The position numbers were made by a program, and so were the translations under genes. This document shows positions 58,201 through 64,000 of a stretch of DNA of 64,000 nt, in pieces (the stretch's first letter is position 1; every line of letters starts with the position of its first letter). The notes beneath the pieces are model-generated. The model was not told the origin of the DNA and made no database searches. It saw nothing but the letters and a program-made list of their open reading frames with translations. This DNA comes from Serripes groenlandicus (Eukaryota; Mollusca; Bivalvia; Cardiida; Cardiidae), in NCBI GenBank assembly GCA_031761405.1, contig JASEVX010000117.1:496001-560000 (forward strand). Reading direction: 5' to 3'.

Positions 58201-61200
58201 ACCACCCGAAATCACGTCTTGTACCCCAAAAAGAAGGTCACACTCCGAATCTTCAGCATACAATATGAAGACAGGTATTAGATGTAATTATATTCCAAAT
58301 ATAAAAGCCCTAGCATAAGTAATTATTGAGAAAAAAAAAAATACAAAAAAAAATCCAACTTGCCCTAAAACTTTAACCACCGAAAATCATGTTTTTTACC
58401 TCAAAAAGAAGGTCACACTCAGTACCTTTAACATTCAATGTGAAGAAAGGTATAAGATGTAACTATATTCCAAATATTAAAGCCCTAGCACAAATACTTA
58501 TGAATGAAAATGCCGACTTGCCCTAAAACTTTAACCGGACGCCGACGGAGACGCCGACGCTGGGGCGAGTAGTAAAGCTCTCATATTCTTCGAATAGTCG
58601 AGCTAAAAAAGGAATTAAGTGTTCAGAGCTGTAGACGAGTTGTGCATATTGTGCTTTAATAATATTATTATTTGACCATAATGCTCTATGTTGTAGATAC
58701 TCAAAAGAATATAGGGTAGACGTGTTTAAAACACTGAAGTAAATATAATGGAAAATCTCTATAAATGAAACTATAAATATTGAATAGTATTGAAAACTTG
58801 TGAGAAAAGAAGAATCGCTCACTTTGAGAAATTTCTTCTATTGCTATAATTGTTCGTCTACTACAGATATCTTTTTTCGTCAGCATGTGGAAAAGGATTG
58901 ATCGTTTATCTGATATATTGTAGATCTATAAAAAATTGTTTATTAAGATGTCTCCTGCAGATGCATCAAATGCGTATGCATGTGGGAAAGGCGGGTTACA
59001 TAATAATATTTTGTAACTTTGTATTATTTCAAATTATATCTTACATTTGTAATAATGCAGGTTTGAAGTATGGCAAGAGAAACTTCTGATGCACTGTTCG
59101 AGCCAATGCCTCAGCAATAATGGGATTGGCAATCGTGGACAGTTGATCACAGAAATCGAGCCAAGACAGGAAGGAGATGAGATGACGTTTCCCAGCAAAG
59201 GTCTGTTTGTCTTCACGTTCTGTTATAATGTCCATCCTGTATTAATAGGCAGAGTTGTAGATTAGATAAGTATTTCATGTTATTAAATGATTAATCAATT
59301 CTTTTAACCCTTTGCTTCATATAGACTCTTTCTGACGCCTCTGCTGCAGACAGCTATTTGAAAACATAGTGACAAAAGAAGAAATTGCACAAAACGTGCA
59401 ATTTCTCCTTTTGCCACAATGTTTTAACTTTTAGTCATAGGCTATCCATTCAATTAGAGATTTTCTACTTTTTTACAAAATATGTTCAAAGTCGTCTGCT
59501 GCAGAATTGTCGTATGAGGGAAAGGGTTAAAGCCTAGTGGTTTTTTTAATTGTTTTTTTTTAGGTTTGAGGCTGTTTCTTATGGTTTTTCAGTTATATCA
59601 CAGCAAAAGAACACATATCCATGATTCATCATACATGGGTTACAAACGACTACTTGGTTATAAAATGTGCCTTACACAGGCACTCCACCAGCATGAGCGT
59701 TGATAGAATCCGGGATGCCGACTCTCAAATTCCCCATATTAACCACTCGGCCATGAGGGAAACCGTAGAACCCAATATTGCATGTACTCAAAAGAATTGT
59801 CTCACTTAGTCATTTCTTTGGAGTACCCACAAAATACATTAAAATGAGTAATAAGTGAGATATTGTGGTATAAAGACTCTTCCTTATCTCTGCATCTGGA
59901 TATGCATAAAAAATCATAACTAGTTTAAAACATACATAAAAGAAACACATGTCACCTACCAAGTAGTCATGATTGAGAGACAGAGAATGGATCACAATAT
60001 GTGCTCATGCATGTTGTAAGGAAGGGTTAAGGCAAAATTACAGCAAATCTATATTAATCATAATAAATGTTTATAAATGCCTTTCTCCTATTGTCACATT
60101 GTTTTCAGTAGAGATTAATCATCTAAAGCATCAAAATGCATCTGCATGTGTGAAAAGGGTTAAACATGATAAACAATTACCCCCATTTGGCCTGAACAAA
60201 CTCTAGATCAACAGGATTGATAGATTCTGGCAGCTTTGAGTAGGTATCAATGAGGCGTTGTGTCAGATCATCACAAAAACATGTACTGTTTATCATACAG
60301 TGAGCTGCAACAGGCTCCGGAAGACTAGAACACAGTATGAGACCCTCACATGCTTTAACAGCAACTCGGCTATCCTGAAACAGGTAAATACAGGGTGCAT
60401 TCATAGCCTGGAATTCGTCCCACAAGTTAAAATATTATTACAATATCAGCATTCAATTAATTCAATCTCTGTATCTATATAAACTCAAGAGCATTATCAA
60501 GACATGCTGCTTCCAGATTATAATCAAGATTTTCCATAAATTTGGCCTCGTGAACTAGTCTTCGACCTGATATGACCCATATTCCAACTTGGCCTAGATA
60601 CTTGAAGACAAACTTTCTGAGTGTTAAGAAGATTTTAATTCAATTTGGACTAGAGACCTATTTTTTGACCTCACATGTCCCAGTTTCGAACCTGGCTAAG
60701 ATTTAATGGAGATGTTTGTTCTGATAACATTTTATGAGGATTGGATGAAAAAGGTTGCATGTAGAGTATTCACAAGGCAATTGTTGACGACAGAAAATGG
60801 ACAAAACGTTATCACAATAGCTGACCGTGAGCACTCAAATTAATTGTCTCATTGAGATGATACATGTACTTTTGAATTGCTTTAACATCCAGTTTGAGTG
60901 AATGGTATAGAGTTTATTTACCTTTGATACTGGAATTTTACCTAGAGCGAGATTTACACTTGTTTAATAAATAAGTCGAGGGTGTCATGCAAAACTGTTG
61001 TAACTACATCTTGTAACAATATGTAGTAACAACAGTTCTGCATGAAGCCATCAAAGTGCTTCTGTACAGGTTGATTATAAGAAGGTAATATCAAGAGGGA
61101 GGAGAAATCTCATATTAAATGTTTAATGATATGTTGTATAGTGGTCTATCCCATAGATAGACAATATGTAGTTATGTTTTTGTATAGGGGGGTACCTCCT

Positions 61201-64000
61201 TGCTATAGAGTTAGCTTTAATAGCGACGTAGTAGAGTGTTCCCCTACGGGCCAAAAGGTCCCAAGTTCGAGCCCTGTTTGGGTCTGGCTCTTTCAGCTGG
61301 GTTACAGATATATTAATCATATATGTTAACATATACGACCCATGTATCTGACATCATTTAATAGCATGCAAGTGACTGATTATACATCCATGGGAATTAG
61401 TTTTCACTAGGAAATAATGTTGTTTCTCCTCCGGGATATTTCTTTAAATCTTTGCAGATATTGTGGGGAAAACATAAGTTTACTGTTTCCAAAATCCAGG
61501 CATTTGTTCACCCTTTTCTACTTACCTCACTGTGTGATAGATTGAGCAGGGTGGTGACTAGATGAAACTCTTGGTTGAGCTTATTTTCTGAGACAGGTTC
61601 ATCTCGTATAGGTACACTGGTACTCAAACTCACAGATTGACTAGGTTTGGGCATCTGTAATGGATCGGAAATATCAGTAAACTCTCTCCCTCACAAACAA
61701 CAAATCGGCAAAAGAAGATCATAGACCATTTTAGCAAAGATCTCTACAAATAAAAGCATAATCATGGAATCAAACGCATTTTGATGCTACAGCTAGGTCA
61801 AACAAATACATGCAACTCCATTTAAAACAGAAATTTTATTCTGGGTAATATCTACACCCATGGAACAAATAAATGCAACTATTAGGTTAGATTATCAGGG
61901 ATTCAAGTAATATATTTTAATTTATAGATATTTTCCAAAGTTTAGCAAAAGATGTTGTGTTCAAAGTTGTCTGCTGCAAGTTTCTTGTGGGTGAGAAAAT
62001 TGAATCTTAAAAGTAAATGTATTTTAACAGGTAAGAGTTTACATCACGTTATTGTCTTTTCTCATCCACTATTATTTCTATAAATCTTAACAGTAGATGC
62101 ATTAATAAGAGCTGTCCATAGGACAGCGTGCCTAATTTATTCACCACTTATTAGTTTATTTGCTCATCAATGTTTACATAACAAAGAAAGCAGGGTTCAC
62201 GCTGGGCTTCGCAAACGGCGCATGAAATAAGAAAGTGGTGCCAGAAAATAAGATTCGGCGAAAATGGCTGGCGCCAACCTATTTTACCTATTTTACATCA
62301 ACTTTCGATCGAAACGAGTCGGCCATTGATGAAAGATGGTTTCCCACTATCACAGGTGTGATGGTTAGGAAAGATTTTTAAAATTTCAATGCAATCAGTA
62401 CATCATTTAGTTACTGCGATATGGTCTCTTATTTAGTTAGACACAAACCTTTAACCATAATTTCAAAGTAAAAAAAGGGCATTTTATGAAAGGTAGTGTT
62501 ATTTACATAGGTGTGATGGATGGAAAGTCTTGAAGAAAGTTTCAATACAATACATCGAGTAGTATCTGAGCTATGGTGTAAAATACTTACTGGCATGCAA
62601 AACTTTAACAAAGGTGTGATACAGACACCAGAGTGAGTACCATAGCTCTCATAGTCTCAAAAAGGAGCTAAAATGTAATATTGCAGGTTATAATCAAGAC
62701 CATAATATTGTCATTTGTAATAAATTACCTCAAGGAAGAAGTTCACAAGATATGGATCTGCTTTAATTTTGGCACAAACAGTACATAAAAACTGGATTTC
62801 TTCAATTTCTGTTGGAGCTGCCTTCACTTCTCCACAGGTTTTCACCATTCTCTGTAGGTAAAAAGGTTAGATTAATTCATCTTTTGTATGACGGTTTAAC
62901 ACTGGTTTATCTGCAGGCTCATTTTGATGCAATTGCAGCAGATGACTTTTGAAAACACAAAATGAGAAATTTCTCCATTTGCCACAATATTTCCAACTCC
63001 ATTCAATAATTGCACTTGCATTATAAAGATGTTGTAGTATTTTGTCAAGCCATCTGCTGTATAACTCCTGGATTGACAGCCGGCGTCGCTACCGACTGAG
63101 CTACCGGTGCTCGGCGTGTCTGCATGTAGGAAAGGCTTAAAACTGATCCGAACTAAAAAATAGTTGGAAACATTATTAAAGAAAAACACTAAATACTCTT
63201 ACAATTACTTCAAAAAATGTAACCCTTTCCCTTTATTTAGACACAACACACTTCTGAAAATACATGTATTGTGAAAAAATCTGGATACAATAATACTTCA
63301 TTTATAAACATTTTCAATAACTAGATACTTTCGAAGTTGTCTGCTGCAGATTCGTTGTATTTGGGAATGGGTTACAGCTTCCAGTACGGAAGCCAGTGTT
63401 TGATACCCAGTAAGGTCATTCCGAAGACTTTACAAATGGCATTCCTACTTATTGCTCAGTGTTATGGGGATAGCATTACAACTGAATGATCCATGTGTCA
63501 GAATAAAGAATCCATTTATTACTTGTAGTAGTGGTAAATTATAAAGGTTTGATTGATTGATTGATTTGGGTTTTTAACGCCGTTTAAAAAAAAAAAAAAT
63601 CATATCGAGGCGGCTTGTGCACCTACTCATGTGTTTCCTAGCTTTCTCACACCAGTACTCCACACAACATTACTTCCAATCTACTGGCTGCTTTTCCACA
63701 TAGACTGGAAGCACATTGGTGAAAGACGAATGATGCTTGTCACAGTGACTTTTGTCAAATGTCAGAAAGAATGTTGGCAGAGCTTGGATTCAGACTCACA
63801 ACCCCTGTATTGACAGCCCGCGTCGATACCGACTGACCTACGGGGACTCAGCTAAATTATAAAGGAATCACAAAGGTATAACTGAAATATAGCTGAAAAT
63901 GATATAAAACACCAAGGAAACAAACCTGTACGGCCCTATATACATTAACATGTGCAAGGATAGGCTTCTTCACTCTGGAAAGTAACTTAGTGAAGAAAGA
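37161..64000 (-). CDS. FHIP2: FHIP2-type (FAM160B) FTS-Hook-FHIP complex subunit, 13 exons, 5' end off the window
   Basis: Thirteen exons on the minus strand join in matching phase to about 708 codons without a stop. Family signatures in order are [142 protein letters not shown] and [15 protein letters not shown] proteins bind Hook and FTS (AKTIP) and couple dynein to endosomal or, for FHIP2A, Rab1-related cargo in the cytoplasm. This is an assignment to the FHIP2 branch; I cannot separate 2A from 2B orthology here. The region after EHILHNL carries a repetitive acidic insert. The final exon is only tentatively placed, and the start codon lies beyond 64000. Confidence 0.93.
37265..37556. repeat. 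About 42-bp tandem array seeded at an FHIP2 acceptor, proximal block
   Basis: Units of the type TTACTAGACAACTATATAAA plus TATGAAACAGGCCC or TACAAGACAAGAAC begin at the acceptor of the 37161-37264 exon. The exon start with its intron flank (CTCACTAGACACCTATAAAT on the plus strand) is itself one unit. The block is cut by unrelated repeats at 37556. Confidence 0.88.
37557..40440. other. FHIP2 intron, largely unique
   Basis: No exon with family similarity seen. A right-end MITE fragment lies at 38255-38310 and another at 39190-39235. Small open frames at 38467-38836 and 39198-39622 lack any recognisable similarity. Confidence 0.5.
40550..41770. repeat. About 145-bp tandem repeat with nuclear-receptor-like half sites
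   Basis: Degenerate units share TTCTTCAGTTATTGAGCGGA, AAGGTCACCATGACCTTGAC, CCTCAAAATCAATAGGGGTC and ACCAACCTGCATACCAAGTA. The block ends in GGAAGGACGGAAGGAC runs and GGGGGAGACATAAT near 41850. TCTCCCC near 40441 may be the other end of a host element. Confidence 0.85.
41922..43895. repeat. About 42-bp splice-acceptor array, distal blocks
   Basis: The same unit family continues at 41922-42280, 42535-42890 and 43738-43895, broken by two other repeats. Copies such as CTTACTAGACACCTTTATAA with ATACAAAACAAGAA near 43780 are closer to the real exon edge than the proximal copies. Total copies in the intron are roughly 25 to 30. Confidence 0.85.
43205..43740. repeat. Three copies of a ~151-bp repeat inside a GGCGGGGGAT-ended element
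   Basis: GGCAATAACTCTAAGGAAAA to GAGAAATGGCTGCGGACG recurs three times, nearly identical. ATCCCCCGCC at 42898-42907 and GGCGGGGGAT at 43727-43736 are inverted, so the block is probably the inside of one element of about 840 bp. Confidence 0.8.
44222..44461. mobile_element. TTAA MITE
   Basis: TTAACCATTTCCCTCATACA to TATGAGGGAAAAGGAGTTA, in the intron 155 bases from the 44616 exon. Confidence 0.82.
44616..44756 (-). CDS. FHIP2: FHIP2 exon: [16 protein letters not shown]
   Basis: Acceptor ATATTTCAG, donor CAAAAG/GTAAGT; 47 codons, phase 0 at both ends. It encodes [20 protein letters not shown], then LLDPYVPV and KTLYSIFQK, the most diagnostic block of FHIP proteins. Confidence 0.96.
44800..45440. 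repeat. Dispersed repeat in an FHIP2 intron
   Basis: Degenerate units (GCATGCAAAACTTTAAC, AAAGGGGCATAATTCAGTCA, GACTTGTCCTGCAAGGTCAT) repeat about every 160 bases. Confidence 0.7.
45927..46156. mobile_element. TTAA MITE
   Basis: TTAACCCTTTTCCTCATAAA to TATGAGGGAAAGGGTTAA, complete. Confidence 0.87.
46495..46715 (+). mobile_element. tRNA-headed SINE, same family
   Basis: CTGTGGCCTAGTGGTTAGTG (A-box region) and AGGGTTCGAACCCC (B box), body to ATGTTGAAAACGGTGTAAAA. It ends 18 bases before the FHIP2 exon at 46733. Confidence 0.85.
46733..46870 (-). CDS. FHIP2: FHIP2 exon: [10 protein letters not shown]
   Basis: Acceptor AATTCCAG, donor GACCAG/GTAAGC; 46 codons, phase 0 at both ends. It encodes [18 protein letters not shown] and [18 protein letters not shown], a family landmark. 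Confidence 0.95.
48031..48207. mobile_element. TTAA MITE, internally deleted
   Basis: Starts ATTAAACCTTTCCC and ends GTGGGAAACGGTTA; the middle palindrome is shortened. It lies 38 bases from the exon at 48245, inside the intron downstream of it. Confidence 0.75.
48245..48335 (-). CDS. FHIP2: FHIP2 exon: FLSILPEEL / [10 protein letters not shown]
   Basis: Acceptor TTGATTCAG/TTTCCT, donor AGACAG/GTTGGT; phase 2 in, phase 0 out. It encodes [20 protein letters not shown] and [10 protein letters not shown], strongly conserved. Its acceptor and first 25 bases are copied about 20 times in the adjoining array at higher coordinates. Confidence 0.95.
48336..49650. repeat. 64-bp minisatellite built from an FHIP2 3' splice site
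   Basis: About 20 units follow the exon boundary at 48335. On the minus strand each holds TTTTGATTCAG (the acceptor) and TTTCCTGTCTATACTACCTG (exon start), then GAAGTTAGGCCATTAC and a spacer. Four or so units (near 48590, 48909, 49037 and 49291) read GATTCTG, losing the acceptor AG. One unit (near 49440) has an insertion. The array ends in another repeat at 49650, and a remnant lies at 49775-49800. Confidence 0.95.
49901..50355. mobile_element. Cluster of three TTAA MITEs
   Basis: A left fragment (49901-49981), a complete copy (49978-50209) and a right-half fragment (about 50209-50355, ending GAGGGAAAGGGTAAA). Confidence 0.78.
50890..50968 (-). CDS. FHIP2: FHIP2 exon: [16 protein letters not shown]
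   Basis: 79 bases; acceptor TTCTTCAG, donor AACAG/GTATTA; phase 1 in, phase 2 out. It encodes [20 protein letters not shown], which resumes the conserved fold after the acidic insert. Confidence 0.92.
51010..51445. repeat. Dispersed tandem-like repeat GACCTAGTTTTTGACC
   Basis: Three units of about 150 bases share CATGACCCATATTCGAACTT, TGCTCAAGCCAGAAATGTGG and AACAAGATTTTCCTTAAATT. A related piece lies at 60520-60700. Confidence 0.75.
51447..51593. mobile_element. TTAA MITE, half copy
   Basis: Begins inside the centre (ACAAAACGTGCAATTTCTCC) right after a GACCTAGTTTTTGAC repeat and keeps the right end TATGAGGGAAAGGGTTAA. Confidence 0.82.
51880..52050. mobile_element. TTAA MITE, partial
   Basis: ATTGAATGGATAACCTATGA to ATATGAGGGAAAGGGC; the left terminus is replaced by unrelated sequence. 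Confidence 0.78.
52386..53052 (-). CDS. FHIP2: FHIP2 large exon with acidic 12-residue repeat
   Basis: A 667-base exon; acceptor GCCTTTCAG, donor ATCCAAG/GTAATA; phase 0 in, phase 1 out. The first part, [14 protein letters not shown] and [17 protein letters not shown], is conserved family sequence. It then runs into about eight imperfect copies of a 12-residue unit of the type [12 protein letters not shown] (about 52570-52860), then a Ser/Asn/Asp-rich stretch ending [10 protein letters not shown]. The repeat is highly charged, probably a helical or disordered spacer, and is not expected in vertebrate FHIP2 (inference). Confidence 0.92.
52570..52860 (-). repeat. Coding 36-bp tandem repeat within FHIP2
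   Basis: Plus-strand units like TTTCTGAGATTCAGCCTC with TTTTGGATTTCACCCTC recur about eight times without breaking the minus-strand frame. They encode the ESQKE-D/G-EIQNEA units. Differences between copies are mostly single bases. Confidence 0.92.
53859..53968 (-). CDS. FHIP2: FHIP2 exon: FALFVMGED and RLIERCNN
   Basis: Acceptor ATTTTCCAG, donor GAAGAG/GTGAGA; phase 1 in, phase 0 out. It encodes [15 protein letters not shown], then [13 protein letters not shown], a family landmark. Confidence 0.93.
54114..54342. mobile_element. TTAA MITE
   Basis: Complete near-consensus copy with TTAA on both sides, in the FHIP2 intron between 53968 and 55173. Confidence 0.88.
54757..54976. mobile_element. 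TTAA MITE
   Basis: TTAACCCTTTTCCTCATATA to TATGAGGGAAAGGGTTAA. A duplicated right tail (GTCGTCCACTGCAGATTTG) follows to about 55013. Confidence 0.85.
55173..55252 (-). CDS. FHIP2: FHIP2 exon: [13 protein letters not shown]
   Basis: An 80-base exon; acceptor ACCAACAG, donor ATCAG/GTTGGT. Only one frame fits both neighbours (phase 2 in, phase 1 out): it gives [16 protein letters not shown] and SQRLLS, matching the family. Another frame is also open but would break both junctions. Confidence 0.9.
55428..56697. mobile_element. 1270-bp TIR element with 9-bp target duplication
   Basis: Inverted ends AGTGTCCGACAAA and TTTGTCGGACACT are flanked on both sides by GTATAAGCC (55419-55427 and 56698-56706). 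Both sub-ends carry TAGCCCG-type motifs. There is no long open frame, so it is non-autonomous. A 9-bp duplication suggests a Mutator-like transposase, but the short TIR does not settle the superfamily. Confidence 0.8.
56876..57000. mobile_element. TTAA MITE, truncated at the centre
   Basis: TTAACCCTTTCCCTCATACG runs to ACATTGTGGCAATATTTTC, where it stops abruptly, the mirror of the half copy at 51447. Confidence 0.82.
57130..58560. repeat. ~170-bp tandem repeat in an FHIP2 intron
   Basis: Five or more units share CAACTTGCCCTAAAACTTTA, CCCCAAAAAGAAGGTCACAC, CAGCATTCAATGTGAAGAAA and CCAAATATTAAAGCCCTAGC. A different repeat is inserted near 58000-58170. The block ends in GACGCCGACGGAGACGCCGA. 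Confidence 0.85.
59045..59236 (-). CDS. FHIP2: FHIP2 exon: [11 protein letters not shown] and LLQ segment
   Basis: Acceptor AATACAG/GATGGA, donor CAAAT/GTAAGA; phase 2 in and out. It encodes [19 protein letters not shown], then [21 protein letters not shown]. The last two bases, AT, are completed by the next exon to Met. Confidence 0.94.
59304..59530. mobile_element. TTAA MITE
   Basis: TTAACCCTTTGCTTCATATA to TATGAGGGAAAGGGTTAA, 68 bases upstream of the 59045-59236 exon. Confidence 0.87.
60181..60374 (-). CDS. FHIP2: FHIP2 exon: KACEGL / SLPEP core
   Basis: Acceptor TGTTTCAG, donor TGGGG/GTAATT; phase 0 in, phase 2 out. It encodes [20 protein letters not shown], then a Cys-containing helix and [18 protein letters not shown], matching the family in order and spacing. 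Confidence 0.95.
61215..61305 (+). mobile_element. tRNA-like sequence
   Basis: ATAGCGACGTAGTAGAGTGT and AAGGTCCCAAGTTCGAGCCC resemble A and B boxes of a SINE head, but there is no clear cloverleaf with a CCA-ready stem, so it is not called a tRNA gene. Confidence 0.5.
61526..61654 (-). CDS. FHIP2: FHIP2 exon: linker and [12 protein letters not shown] helix
   Basis: Acceptor CATTACAG/ATGCCC, donor AGTGAG/GTAAGT; 43 codons, phase 0 at both ends. A Ser-rich linker ([12 protein letters not shown]) is followed by the conserved helix. The ATG at the exon start is internal, because the upstream exons join in frame. Confidence 0.93.
62729..62851 (-). CDS. FHIP2: FHIP2 exon: TCGE / VNFFLE segment
   Basis: Acceptor ACCTACAG, donor CTTGAG/GTAATT; 41 codons, phase 0 at both ends. 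It encodes [20 protein letters not shown] and [16 protein letters not shown], among the best conserved parts of FHIP2 proteins. Confidence 0.95.
63545..63860 (-). mobile_element. tRNA-headed SINE of the CTCGGCCAAC type, reversed
   Basis: The plus strand starts with its tail (GATTGATTGATTTGGGTTTT) and AACGCCGTTT, then GGTGTGAGAAAGC-type body reversed, ending at a tRNA-like head near 63860. Confidence 0.8.
63926..64000 (-). CDS. FHIP2: FHIP2 exon (cut by window edge)
   Basis: Donor GTACAG/GTTTGT. The 25 visible codons include [20 protein letters not shown] and RAVQ, the N-terminal helical segment of the family. It ends in phase 0. The exon continues past the right edge. Confidence 0.9.

Overview
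This is nuclear DNA of an intron-rich, repeat-laden animal, most likely a heterodont bivalve mollusc (inference from the two genes' protein sequences, from tRNA-headed SINEs ending in CCCAATAAAAC or CCCAATCAATC, and from the density of short inverted-repeat elements). There are no bacterial-type genes. Open frames of 60-100 codons are mostly translations of repeats. The coding content is two split genes, both on the minus strand, recognised by translating exons between AG/GT splice sites and checking that intron phases match. I made no database search.

Gene 1 (7401-29317) is a sodium/chloride-dependent SLC6-family transporter. Twelve consecutive exons cover TM2 to TM12, about 502 codons, with all phases agreeing and no stop. 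The exon with the N-terminus and TM1 and the exon with the C-terminal tail were not found. Gene 2 (37161 to beyond 64000) is an FHIP2/FAM160B-type FTS-Hook-FHIP complex subunit. Thirteen phase-consistent exons give about 708 codons, the 5' end lies off the right edge, and a possible terminal exon is at 36243-36348. A 667-base exon carries an in-frame acidic 12-residue repeat.

The rest is introns and about 8 kb between the genes, including a 200-base assembly gap (34068-34267). These are filled with: (i) a family of about 230-bp palindromic elements bounded by TTAA and CCCTTTCCC termini (piggyBac-like MITEs, more than 25 copies); (ii) tRNA-derived SINEs; (iii) several foldback/TIR elements, one of 1270 bp with a 9-bp target duplication; (iv) many tandem arrays.

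The most striking feature is that three intronic minisatellites are built from exon-intron junctions. In the SLC6 gene a 68-bp array (26085-27690) repeats the last 33 exon bases, the 5' splice site and the end of a TTAA element. In the FHIP2 gene a 64-bp array (48336-49650) and a roughly 42-bp array (37265 onward) repeat the 3' splice site plus the first 15-25 exon bases. With the coding repeat in FHIP2, four arrays abut or lie in exons of only two genes. This suggests recurrent amplification of splice junctions, with strings of decoy splice sites beside the real ones.
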